Both the position numbers and the translations under genes were made by a program. A model generated the notes under the pieces. The model saw only the letters and a program-made list of their open reading frames with translations. It searched no databases and was not told where the DNA came from. This document shows positions 45,360 to 55,689 of a DNA stretch of 61,893 nucleotides, in pieces. Origin of the DNA: Gnetum montanum (taxonomy: Eukaryota; Streptophyta; Gnetopsida; Gnetales; Gnetaceae). Where the stretch lies: NCBI GenBank assembly GCA_015680685.1, contig MNCI01007569.1, positions 368,190 to 430,082 on the forward strand. The letters run 5' to 3'. How positions within the stretch are numbered: position 1 is the stretch's first letter; every line of letters starts with the position of its first letter.

Positions 45360-45780
45360 TCACATCTAATGATGAGACTACTTTGGCTAAGTCATCTACT
45401 ATATAATTATCTTTCTAAATTATATGTTCTATGTGGTAGTGGTGAAACTGATCCAACATTTTGTAGAAAAGATGTTTATAGGGTCACAAGAATGAGCTTT
45501 TTACCATAAAATTACCTTTAATCTATTCACAAACTAATCTTGAGTCTCCTTTTATGGTGATTATCTTGATTCCTTTTTCCAATGTTATTTTAATTCCAAT
45601 ACTTAGAGCTTCATACTCAGCCCTATTATTAGTACAAGGAAAAGATAAATGAATTTCTTTGAATATTTTTGGAGAATCATCCTTTACTAGAACTACTCCA
45701 ACTCCTACACCTTTGGGGTTACATGAACCATCAAAGTATAGTTCCCATTGTCTCTCATCTTGAGATTCTTCTTTCTCCAA
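45360..45780 (-). pseudogene. second RNase H of the Tat-like element, placed before RT
   Basis: An 85-codon open frame (MEKEESQDERQWELYFDGSC...), continued past a stop, reads as a complete RNase HI-type domain: LYFDGSCNPKGVGVGVVL, FPCTNNRAEYEALSIG, IITIKGDSRLV, then KGNFMVKSSFL, HHYHIEHII and YIVDDLAKVVSS. The D (FDGS), E (AEYEAL) and D (KGDS) acids are kept; the fourth position region is worn (VDDLA for ADALA). Plant Tat/Ogre elements are known to carry such an extra RNase H, usually after the RT-linked one. Here it lies between protease and RT, and no copy is found between RNase H and integrase. Confidence 0.8.
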
Positions 45781-45889
45781 GTTACAAACTTCTTGAAGTG
45801 TTTAGACTTTGGTTTTGAAGGTCTTTGTTTCAAAAACTTTGTTTTTCCCATTTGAAGTAATGTTCTCATTTATCAAAGGCTAACTGTAG

Positions 45890-46215
45890 ATATATATTTG
45901 ATTCAATTCCCCTTTTCAAGGTAGCCACATATGTGAGTAATATGTTGATATGTAACCTAAGAAATTTTTACTCCAACTTATACTGAGCAAAAGACTATGT
46001 GAATTTGAGATATCTACCACTTGAATAGTTACTCTACTTTTTACATGAGTTTTGAAAGTGATTTCTCATAGAACATTGGGTAACTAACCCATAATATTCA
46101 CTCTACTTTTGTCCATTTGAATGATTTTATTGGATTTTTTAGGAATCAAACCAAGTTTTTTGCATATAGTCAATGGCATAATGGTAGAGGTAGCTTTAGA
46201 ATCAACCAAACAATT
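45890..46215 (-). pseudogene. Tat-like protease, broken
   Basis: The minus-strand frame shows NCLVDSKATSTIMPLTICKK, LGLIPKKS, VVDISNSHSLLLSISWSKNF, LGYISTYYSHMWLP and a following KGE. This matches retropepsins with the pattern LVDSGATS-MP and VVDIP--GLLLSRDW---LGGY. The catalytic DSG is DSK. Two stops lie in the frame. Confidence 0.7.
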
Positions 46216-46599
46216 GTGAAGATATTATCAAAAGAAAAGGAGGAGCTTCCTTGTCAGGAGTACAACTATAACTAGTTTTTGATATCTTATCAATGTTAGA
46301 CACATAGGTTAATTCTGATTCTCCAACTCCTTTTACCTTCAATGAACTCTAAAGCCTTTCTTGGCTATTCTCCTATCTATAATAATTGATATATGCTAAT
46401 ATTAGCCCTGACATGTTTTAGGTCTTGAATCAAATCATATACTCCATCTCTATAAAAGCCTATTTTCTTCATCCATTTATTAAAAGACTGATTTTGAGTA
46501 TTTTGCTCTACTTGATCTTCTTTACTTTTATTTTTCTCTCCTCTACTTGGTTCAAAAACCTTTCTCTTAGTAGATGGACTAGAGATGACATTTGGAGGC

Positions 46600-47640
46600 C
46601 TACTTAATATTTTCTTTGATCAAAGATTATATCCATTTTCTTCATTGTTATTATACTCTTCATCTAACAATATATCCTCTTCAGAACTTGACAGAGAAGT
46701 GGTATCACTAGATCCATGGTTAGAAGATTTACTTGCATAATGAACACTAGATAGCTCATTATCAAATTCAATATCAACGAGGTTAGACATAGCAAGATCA
46801 TTTTCATCCTCATCTTCTATTAACATTGTATCTTGATGTTTATATTTTCTACTTTTCTTTTCCTCCTTGATTTTAACTTTTGCCAAAGCTTTTTCTAGTT
46901 TCACTATTTTGTTGGAAAAGTCTCTTATTAACTATATTTTTCAAATTCTTTGCTTTCTAACTCTTGCTCTATCTTAATACAAGATGTCCCTGGTAATGCT
47001 TTAAGTTGAGCAAAATCTAGCATAGGAATCATCATCTTCTCACCTCTTTTTTAAGTTGTTATAATTTCTTCATTATTCAAGTTCAACTATTTTTCTAATT
47101 GTATAGCTTCACTACAATAGTCATTTAGTGTTAACAAGTTTGGAGTTCTTCTTAACCAAATTGAAATGTTATGATTCATAGCCTTAAGATAAGTATCTTT
47201 AAGCATTTCATTTGATGGTCTATATTTTCTTTGAAAGAATTCACAAATTCATTAAAATTTAATTTTGAAATCTCTAATAGACTCCTTAACTTCTTGCTTA
47301 GCTTGTACTAGCCCATAGTATAGTTTTTTTTTATCCAATTAATTGCCAAATTAGGCCAAGAAAAGATATTTCATATCATCCCAACTTGTAATACTCTTGC
47401 TTAACAAGTTTGAATACCAAATTTGAGCCATAACTTTAAATTTGCTATGAACAACCTACAAGCTTGGTCTTGGTGTTGAATATTTGCATCAACTAAAATG
47501 TATTCTTTGACTAAGTAAGCTTTTCCATGAATAAAAGGTTCAAGCAAATATTTGTAAACTACCTTAGGAATATCATTGTAGTTTTGAAATCTTAATGGTG
47601 TAACTCTTTGCCAAGGATTCATTGGTTGTGGATTCACCAT
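46600..47640 (-). pseudogene. Tat-like gag, decayed
   Basis: From an ATG at 47640 (MVNPQPMNPWQRV) the frame runs through FIHGKAYLVKEYILVDANIQ, a shift, then the Retrotrans_gag-like core: AQIWYSNLLSKSITSWDDMK, FGN-LDKKKLYYGLVQ, KQEVKESIRDFKIKF, ICEFFQRKY, MNHNISIWLRRTP. It ends in an acidic C-terminal part (open frame 46620-46904: EDEDENDLAM, SSSEEDILLDEE). Most of the stops fall at Gln positions (LAQFGNQ- and FQQI-type sites), suggesting C-to-T decay. Confidence 0.7.
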
Positions 47641-48030
47641 CTTACTAGAATTCCTTTTGATTGATGAACTCTTAAATTTCTTTGTTCTTCTATTATACAG
47701 TAACTAGATGTGATTTCTTTATCTTTCTGATCTTTACTCCACTACTTGTCCCAAAATTAAGGACCTTCTTCTATGCTTCTTCTAATGAATAATCAATCTT
47801 ATAATCAAGAATTTCTTTGGAACCATTGAAATTTTCCAAACTATCAGTTTGTTTGATCATTAACTCAAAATAATACCTACTTTCTTAAGCCCTCCTAGCA
47901 ACAAAAGAACTATTGGTGAGCTAGGACTATTGAACTGTGGGTGAGCTAGTTTTCTACCCTTCTTCTAGCATGAACAAAACTGTTGGCACACTAGGAATAT
48001 TAGGCTTATGAACTTAGATGACAAATTGTC
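47641..48030 (-). other. leader of the Tat-like element with repeated LTR-junction motif
   Basis: Between the 5' LTR and gag. A motif of the type 'tctagcaacaaaagaactattggtg' occurs at about 47889, 47962 and 48034, spaced 72-73 bp. The third occurrence spans the LTR end and the primer site. No gene was seen. Confidence 0.55.
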
Positions 48031-48045
48031 CTACTTCTAGCACCA
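48031..48045 (-). other. possible primer binding site of the Tat-like element
   Basis: The minus strand reads TGGTGCTAGAAGTAG, seven bases after the LTR end. It begins with TGG as a primer site must, but I cannot match it firmly to one tRNA. Confidence 0.3.
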
Positions 48046-49196
48046 AAAGAACTATTGGCGATCATTTGGGACCATCAATGTTGGGGGCCTCCATGTCTCA
48101 TGACTAGGACCACGTGATGTGAAGGTCTTCAGGTGTTTGTTGGTCTCTAGCAAAATCAAGGTCCAAATACCTTCAAATAGACTCAGTGGTTATGAAATGA
48201 ACTAAACATGAGTATGTGTTTGCTATTGTGAATGTTGAAATGGTTGGGTTTTGTATGAAACTGTAATTGGCTATCATAAAAGAAATGTAGCTATATTTGT
48301 CAAATACTATGAATTGTTCAAGATTCTTATTTTATCCAATCACTTAGTCTATATAGTCCCTATAGTATGTTACTTGTAACAATTAAATTTTGTAAAAACA
48401 TTTTAGTACAATTCTACCAATCTACTCCTAATTTTCCTTAAAGAGAAAATTCCACAAGAAAACTAGAAATAGAGCAAGATTCAATAGACTTATAAAGAGA
48501 AAAAAGAAAGAAAGCATATTTGTGTAAAACCTCAAATATTTAAGCAAGATAAATTGACACGAGAAAACAATTCACAATAAATTTATTCCAATTCAATCTA
48601 ACTATGAATTGTCCAAACCCTCTGAGCTCAATAAGTAATTTCATAAAAAATATTCTTATTACACCACCAAAAATGTTATGTAAACAACAAAGTACGAGCT
48701 TCTATTTTGACTAGTTAATAGTTGTTGAGAATTCCACTCTACAAAGCCTTTAAAAAATTTGAAAATTTCAAGATTGAAATACCAAGGCAATACACTTTAA
48801 AACAGTGAAGCTATTTCAATCGTCTCAATATACCAAAGATTTTTCTAGATCCTCTATGCTCAAAATAGGTAATTTCGTTAAGACATTACTATTAAATTTC
48901 TCTAGAGGCTTTTCAACAACATAAGATTTTTTATGAAAAACCTTAATAGAAGTCTAATATTGTGTAAAAATAGGGCTATAAAAGCAACCTAGAAAGATCC
49001 CAAAATTAAATGCCAAGCACAATACTATCTAAACTATTAGCTAAGTAACTAAAACAAAATGAAAAGGAATAAACTCACAAGATTAAAATAAAGAAGGTAA
49101 ATTGATGCCTCTAGCAAATCATGCTTTACAAGAAATCTTTAATATCCTTCAAAGTTGCTTCTTCCCAATTCCACCCCATCCACATCCCCCACCCCC

Positions 49197-49207
49197 TTCT
49201 TTTTATA
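49197..49207 (-). promoter_or_regulatory. LTR TATA box (5' LTR)
   Basis: The minus strand reads CCACTATAAAAAGAAGG. This would drive the full-length genomic RNA of the element. Confidence 0.6.
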
Positions 49208-49609
49208 GTGGCTTTGGGTAGTTACAATAATCATGAGAAGTTAAGGATATTACAAATATCTAAGGGAATTAATTTATAGCCACCCTAGAAGTTATAACTC
49301 CCATAGGAAGCTATTAGAAATTTGAGCTATGGTTTCCATGTGTTTTCTTAGCAACAAATATAATGGTGATTACCATAGGAAATTTAAAAATTAGAGAAAT
49401 ACATGCCATAGTTGGCAAGTGTCTCATTACAGATATTGAGACATAGCTATCTATGGAAAATTTCAATTCCCTTAAAAAATTAAATTTACCAAATATTTAT
49501 AAATCATTTCTTTCTTAAACTATAAACCCTACCCTCTTTTTATAATTAAAAGATTGGAAAATGCATTTTTTAGAAGAAATATTTGTTATGAAGGTCATAT
49601 ATCTTTGAT

Positions 49610-50170
49610 GCCATGTGCATTTACACATCCACATTTGATGTATTATCATTTGGAATAGTACATAGGTTCCATGGCCATTGTGCCATGGACCACGTTGCCT
49701 TCATCTCATGTTGAGAGGTGGATTTGCCATTTGCCTTGCCTCACTTCACATTCATTGTCATTTCTGCCCAACAATCACAAATGCTCTCGAGACCTTTGCT
49801 GGTGGATTCTCAAAATCGTGCCTTTGGCAACCATGGTTGATTTCACACGTGAGTTCCTATCGATAGCAGCAGAGGAGGAGTGGCATTATTGTTGCCTACC
49901 TATGCCATTGGTGGATAAGTTGCTTCTGTAACAATGTCAATTATACACCTCTACCGCCTTTGTGGTTGCCTTCCTGTTGCACCTTGTACCCCATTTCATT
50001 ACACAATAAGCCCTACATTTCGCAACAATTTTCAAGCTTATCATGAAGCATTTTCATTCAGCTATCTAGGACATTAGTTCTAAAATGATTTTTGTCTATG
50101 TCATCGTCAACATCATCATGGTAACAATGGCCCTTCAAACCCTAGTTGCAGTTTGATTTCCATAACAGAT
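49610..50170. pseudogene. captured gene-like segment in the 5' LTR
   Basis: The same block as 29690-30240, diverged. Frames of 86 and 62 codons remain on the plus strand. Its presence in both LTRs shows it was part of the LTR before this insertion occurred. The donor is unknown. Confidence 0.45.
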
Positions 50171-51061
50171 AAAATATTCTACATAAATCCATGATCATTG
50201 AAACAAAGATTTCTTAATTTTTGCTACCCTAAGGAACTGCTCGTCTTGGAATTTTTTTCTCTTTCAATTTTGCTATAGTTTTACAACTACCTCATTGATA
50301 TAATTTCATCCACTTTTTCCTTTACTTTGTTCCATAAATCAACTATCAACATAGAACCTTTAGTTTTCAAAGATTTTTCTTCCAAGTTGCAAGGCCTATG
50401 CACAATTTTAGTCAAATACCAAGCTTTTGAATATTTTTATTTTTATATTTGTTTTATTTTTCTTTGATCATATTAGTTTGATCTTTCCCTAAGAATTGTT
50501 ACTATTGCCTAAGCAACCTTCCTAGCTATAGTAATAATATGTCATTTATAAAATAGTTCCTAAGTGGAAGATTTTTCAACATTATCTCTATTTCTTGAAG
50601 GTTGAAATATCACCAAACACTTTATAGGCTTGTGCAAAACCATCCTATATATGGAATAAAATACCTTATACATTCAACTAGTTTGATGATGTTCACAAAC
50701 ATGAATTCTAGCGTGAAATATCATAATGTTTACACAAGAAAAAAATTACCAATTTTACAACCTTTGGCTTGCCATTTATCTTTCATAAATTTCATAATCT
50801 AAACCTTTGTTTTTTCTACCTTAAAATTATAAATACTTAAGCCCAAAATGTGTAACCTTGAAGATACTTCCCATTCATTTTCTCCTCAACATTGTTCATG
50901 ATTTAATATGCTTCATATTATTGCCCTTAAGTAAATAATCTAACTCTTTGTGTGCTAGCATGTTATCTTCCAATCACTAGTAGAAATTAAATTGTGCAAT
51001 TTAATCTTCATCATGATCTTAAAGAAAAATTGCTCCATTAAATTGTGTAAATGTGGCAACA

Positions 51062-51066
51062 CTAAG
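51062..51066. repeat. target-site duplication CTAAG (right)
   Basis: Partner of 28126-28130. Confidence 0.85.
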
Positions 51067-51845
51067 ATACCTAATTTTGTTCTTTTTGATTATGTATATG
51101 AGTCATTGCTTGCAAATATTTAATCATAATATGTGTTCATTTAAATTTTGGATTACCTACCTCATAATAAAAGTTTTGTTTCATAGTTAAATGATGTGAT
51201 GAAAAAATATAACATTCAAGTTCTTTATGCTAGATATTATTCTCATTTTTTTTACTTGTTGAGTTAGAAAATGCTTCAATGGTATAGGATGCCCTTGATA
51301 TAGGATCTTTTATACATAAGCATGAAGTGTTGATCATTTGTAAGTGGGCTCCAGGTTTTGATGTCCAATCTAAAGAATATGCTAAAGTTCCATGTTTTAT
51401 CAAGTTATATGTTCTTTCATTGATTTTTCATAAAGCTGAGCAAAAAATTATTAGTCTTCTCAGTTGCATTAAGCATATGGAGTGTATTTATACAAATTTT
51501 TATTTTTGTAGATGTTTTTTTGTTGAAATCAACCTTCTCAATCATAAAAAGAAAGTAGTACTACAAGGAAGAGGAAAGACTTATATTTAGCTAATTACGT
51601 ATTATAATCTTTCTAATTCTTACAACTTTTTCAATAATGAAAAACATTTGTTTAATGTTTTTCCTTTTCAACTCAAAGAAAAAGATTATGAAGAAGAGAA
51701 AAATGTGTTGAAGTTGAAGATGAGAAAAAACAATATGATTGAAATATGAAAAATCAAGTTAATGTTAATGATAAGAGTGATTAAATGGTAATAAAAAAAC
51801 TAGAGATGATAGGTACTCCTATGTATATTTTTACTAGTACATCAC
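51067..51845. repeat. repeat R, copy 2, right part
   Basis: Continues 27960-28130 across the 23-kb insertion and matches 26320-27190. Small plus-strand frames (87 codons at 51327-51590) have no recognised content. Confidence 0.5.
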
Positions 51846-51904
51846 AATGAGGGGTTAGCCCAGTGGTAAGACTCTTAATTTGAAAGCTTGAAGTCATGGG
51901 TTTG
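51846..51904 (+). repeat. tRNA-derived SINE, left part
   Basis: 'ggttagcccagtggtaag' is a good pol III box A. 'catgggtttg' is the first half of box B, which resumes at 54876 as 'attctagtgagc'. Joined, the box B would read GGTTTGATTCT (canonical GGTTCGANTCC). The solo LTR at 51905 split it. Confidence 0.7.
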
Positions 51905-53115
51905 TGTTGGCGACCGTTTGGGATGCGACCGCCAACGAGTGTCCTCGAACAGGATTTAGGTGCTTGCTGGTCTCTGGCAACACCAAGGCCTAGATACCTC
52001 CAAATAGACTCAGTAGTTAATGTGAGTATGTATGTGTGTTGTTGCGGTGTGCGGTTGTGAAAAATGAAATGATTGCATTGTCTGTAAACTACAAATGACT
52101 TATCTTAAAGAGATTTAGCCAACTTTGCCAAGTACTGTGAGTTGTTGAGAGTTCCTATTTTGTTCAATTGCCTAGTCTATGCGGTCCTTATAATACCTAC
52201 TTGTAACAAACAAAATTTTGTAAAAACATTTGAGCACAACTTTGTGAATCTACTTCTAATTTTCCCTAGAGAAAGAGATAGTTCCACAAGAAAACTAGAA
52301 ATAGAGCAAGATTCAATGGAAATAGACAGAAAAGAAAGCAGATTTGTGTGGACCCCAAATATTTAAACAAGGTAAAATAACACGAGTAAACACTTCACAA
52401 TAAAGCTGTCCCAAATTCAATAACTATGAACTGTTCAAACTTCCAAGGCTCAAATAAGCAATTTCTTCAAGACAATCCTACTATGCTACCAAAAAATTGC
52501 TGTGTAAACTACCACGTACGAGACTCCATTTTGGTTAGATAATGGATGTCAATAATTTGCATTCAACAGAACCTTCAAAAGTCTTGATAATTTTTTATTG
52601 AAATACCATGGAGATTCACTTTAAAGATAAAAAGAAGCTATTCTGGTCCCATCAAAATACCAAAGATTTTCTGAACCCTCTTGACTATTGAATCGTTCAA
52701 CGACATGACTACAAGCAGAGGCTTTCTTACAACAATCTCAATAGCAGTTCTTATACATTGCACAATAATAAAATTTACTACTAAAATGCTCTTAAGGCTT
52801 TTAAACACAAGCGCTTCTATGGCAAAATTTTAACAGAAATTTTCTATCGGGCAATAAGAACAATAAGAACAATCTAAAAATCCCAAAATTACTTGCCAAG
52901 GATGATACTATCTAAACCACTAGCTAAACAATTTAAACAAAATAAAAAATAAAAAACATAACTCACAGGACTATGACAAAGAGGCTGAAATATTTTCCTT
53001 AGCAAGTCATCTTACAAGTAATCTTCTTTACAAATCTTCCAAAACCCCAAGTGTGTGATGTTGAGTCTCCAAGTGAGAGCTCAAGTGTGTGATGATCCCT
53101 CCTTGATCCCTGAAG

Positions 53116-53125
53116 CCTTTTTATA
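53116..53125 (-). promoter_or_regulatory. LTR TATA box
   Basis: The minus strand reads CCCTATAAAAAGGCTTCAGG, conserved with the other family members. Confidence 0.65.
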
Positions 53126-53555
53126 GGGTTCAAAGGTAGTTAGGTAAGTTACAACTATTTTGGGTGGTTATAGCCACCATAGAGATAAAAAAGCTATAGT
53201 TGACAAGTGTCCCATGTAGTTGTCAAGTGTCTTCATTCAGTTGCCAAGTGGTCACCATGGAGATAAAAAAGTTGTAGTTGACAAGTGGCCATTGTGGAGA
53301 TAAAGAGGTTATAGTTGACAAGTGGCCTATGTATAAAAGCTATGGTGGCCAAGTGTCTATCCAATAAACTCCCTATTTCTCTTTAATGATAACCTTTCCC
53401 TTGTTCTTTATATACATATAGATTATTATTAAAAATTAAATTGTGACTTTATGCCCGTATTCATATTTTTTTATGTTATAACTTTGGACATAGCGTCGAT
53501 TAATAAAAACTTTTTCTTTTTAAAATAAAATCAAGGTCAATACGAGGATGACGAT

Positions 53556-53972
53556 TTGATATTGTGTCGCGTGCTTCTTCTCCCTCTTTTATCTCCAGCA
53601 ACCACAGACGTTCCCGAATCCTTCGCTGCTACAGTCTTGCTGGCATGCTTCCAACAACCAGGATTGCTGTTGATATTGGGACTAGGATTGCTAATTTTTT
53701 TTTGCTTGATTTCCTCAAGTCGTTTTAGTCAGTCTGGCAGTTCTGTGTTCTGACCTGGTCCATGCTACTGCGAAAACAGGCCCAACAAATGATGTAGGCA
53801 TAGGAATAGGAACCCTACCTTCTTCTTTTTGTTCCTCTGCAAGTAGAGGTGGTACTAGGGACGACCCAAGATGATGATTCCAGTGAGTGCTGTAGCAACG
53901 AAAATGGACCACATGGCCTTGTCCTCCCACCAACTTGCCAGTCACTATGAAAAACCAAAGCCCCAAGAGCAA
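53556..53972. pseudogene. captured gene-like segments of unknown origin
   Basis: A plus-strand frame (53556-53753) has TTDVPESFAATVLLACFQQP, resembling the block at 29865-29930. A minus-strand frame (53715-53972) has host-like composition (GHVVHFRCYSTHWNHHLGSS). Neither donor is recognised. The overlap of opposite-strand frames suggests at least two fragments or one false frame. Confidence 0.4.
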
Positions 53973-54000
53973 CCTTGAGCAAACTCAAAACAGTGACCCT

Positions 54001-54507
54001 TCAGGGTAGACCCTGGTGTCCCGCATGACTTCCAGAAATTCGAAAGCCTTGTCCACTGAGTTGAATGCCAATGTCAGCAGAGAAAATTACAACATCAATC
54101 ATGGTGTCGGAGAATTGCTTCTCAGACGGATCACTGCCAACGATGATGTGCTGGCCCAGGAAAGAGTTGCTGATGAAGGTTTCATGGCCATCCTTCACTA
54201 CAATTCCTATGCTGCTAAAATGAGATATGTAGTAGTTATTGGTTCTGGTGCGGACTGCATTCACCACAGCCATGGCACCTCCTTGGAAATTGCAATCCAA
54301 CATCAAGTCTCGCAGTGTAACTGCCTCGTACGCATACCTGGACTGTGATTGCTGCAAATTCTGGTTCAGGGCTGTTGTCTCTATGAGATTCTGTGTGTGT
54401 TGATGCTGCTTCTTGTGTAGGCTCTTCTTACAAACGTGACCACTTTCCCTTGCGATTATTACACAATTTACCTGGAACATCATACATAAATCTGGATATT
54501 GCATCAA
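54001..54507 (-). pseudogene. captured pectin-lyase-fold protein (QRT3-like) fragment
   Basis: A 168-codon open frame. Residues about 57-155 match plant pectin-lyase-superfamily proteins of the QUARTET3 polygalacturonase type: VTLRDLMLDCNFQGGA, ISHFSSIGIVVKDGHETFIS, NSFLGQHIIVGSDPSEKQFS, DVVIFSADIGIQLSGQ. The repeated short beta rungs fit a right-handed beta-helix. A deletion removes the usual segment between FS and DVVIF. Residues 1-55 look unrelated. Family members cut pectin in the wall. Here only a middle part remains, so no activity is expected. Confidence 0.8.
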
Positions 54508-54509
54508 GG

Positions 54510-54840
54510 CCTTACCTAGTTCCTCAATCTCCCTAGATCTGCTTACCTCCTCCTCTTCTTTGTGTCTAGCTCTGAATATCAGTTCGTGTGAACCCAGTTG
54601 TTTGATCCTTTGCGTACTGGGAAAAAAAATTTGCTATAGTCTACGGGTTCATATTTCTAGCTACCCTCCATAGTGCTAGCACCAGCCCTAAGTGCTTGTG
54701 ATGGTCTTTGGCTACCAGTTTTTGGAGAAAATAGTGTGGCAAATTCACAGGCTTGTTTAACTTCAAAGCTTTCATGAACACAAAATGCAGGCCACATAAT
54801 TTGGATGCGTAGCTGGATTGAACAAAGTAGCAGTCTTACT
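54510..54840 (-). pseudogene. further captured sequence, unrecognised
   Basis: A minus-strand frame includes FMKALKLNKPVNLPHYFLQK and HLGLVLALWRVARNM. The block LNKPVNLPHYFL resembles a motif seen in some plant transposon-related proteins, but I cannot name it firmly. Confidence 0.35.
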
Positions 54841-54870
54841 GTTCCATGAAATGGCCAAAATGTGCTAACA

Positions 54871-54925
54871 GTTTGATTCTAGTGAGCAATGCTAAGTTAT
54901 AGAGTTCTAATTGGACTTGAGCAAC
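54871..54925 (+). repeat. SINE, right part, with TSD GTTTG
   Basis: Starts with the second GTTTG copy, then 'attctagtgagcaatgctaagttatagagttctaattgg', matching the SINE relic at 25640-25740. Confidence 0.65.
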
Positions 54926-55129
54926 AAATCCTCACAATAAAAGATGAATGTTAAAAATGGATTTTTTTTCAATGTGTGTAGATTATATAAACAAATTTAT
55001 GATTTCAAAAATCATTTTATGTTTTTTCTTTTTATTTATTCATTTTGTACTATTACCTCTAAAACTCATTAAGTCTTTTTTCATAAAGAGATAAATTACA
55101 TTTTCCTTTCCTCTTTGTTTACTCAACAT
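54926..55129. other. AT-rich spacer
   Basis: I see nothing recognisable. Confidence 0.4.
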
Positions 55130-55689
55130 TATTGATAGAACCAATTTTTACATGGATGCGATATTGTATCAATGATATCATAGCTCATCCTACATCAATG
55201 TTGATGCGATGTCCCGAGATCTATGTAACCCTATAAATACTAGCACTTGGGCACACAAACAACAACTTCTCATTCTAGTCTTAGGAAATCTCTTGCAGTT
55301 TGTTTTCCTAGTCTTAGTAATAGTGTAAATGCCCACAGTGTGATGTTAAGAAGTTGACTAGCATCTTTATTTGAGTAAATTGTACTTGGACATAGTTTCT
55401 ATGCAATAATAAAGATCAAAGTTGTTTCTCATCATTGAAGCATTCCTTAGTCTCTTTATGCTTTACTTAGAATAATTTTTTTGCTTTCCTAGTTAATCAT
55501 TTACATTTCAAGAACTTTACTTTTCATGTTCACAAATTAAGCAAAATGGATATGACAAGTTTCAAGTGCTAAATATAATTGTCTAGTAACCTAATAATGG
55601 TGTTGCTTGATCTGCTCAGTAGTAATTCCACTTGGTAATTCAAGTAATAATTACATTAGTCTAAGGTGTGCATGGTAAACTAGGACCAG
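55130..55689 (+). repeat. Athila-related LTR, 5' part
   Basis: Shares with 35260 onward a series of 'gatattg', 'gatatca' and 'gcgatgtc' motifs, a TATA box (CTATAAATACTAG at about 55232), 'gtgcccacag', 'atctttatt' and 'aataaagat' in order. It is a distinct subfamily and is cut at 55690 by the second Tat-like copy. Its continuation lies outside the window. Confidence 0.55.

Larger units (their letters stand above)
28131..51061 (-). mobile_element. Tat-like Ty3/gypsy element, full length, split by an Athila-type element
   Basis: LTRs of 2933 bp (28131-31063) and 3009 bp (48053-51061) in direct orientation are flanked by a perfect CTAAG duplication. After removal of the nested element (35260-45278) it is about 12.9 kb. 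The minus-strand order is leader, gag (47640 to about 46610), protease (about 46215-45890), an RNase H before RT (45780-45360), RT (35250-34100), RNase H (34060-33517), integrase (33343-32400), then an extra ORF (31768-31253), purine tract and 3' LTR. RT motifs such as EVVNLG, YLDD and the integrase block YYPQGNGLA-STNK are typical of the Tat/Ogre branch. Confidence 0.85.
48053..51061 (-). repeat. 5' LTR of the Tat-like element
   Basis: A 3009-bp partner of 28131-31063. It carries about 100 bp near 50410-50515 that the other LTR lacks. The TATA box is at 49197-49207. Confidence 0.9.
51905..54870 (-). mobile_element. solo LTR of the Tat-like family, carrying host gene sequence
   Basis: A 2966-bp unit bounded by TGTTGGCGACC and TGTGCTAACA, with a perfect GTTTG duplication (51900-51904, 54871-54875). 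The left 1.45 kb closely matches 9849-11300 and 55690-56890. The part from about 53400 to 54840 is different and GC-richer, with a QRT3-like fragment and other gene-like pieces. TATA box at 53116-53125. Confidence 0.9.

Noticed and set aside
28131-51061. Endogenous pararetrovirus in place of an LTR element
   Set aside because: The presence of integrase, paired LTRs, purine tract and 5-bp target duplication fits a gypsy retrotransposon. No movement protein or coat protein was seen.
51846-51904. A tRNA gene
   Set aside because: Only box A and a split box-B-like site are present, with no acceptor-stem pairing or cloverleaf. Related copies have tails as in SINEs.
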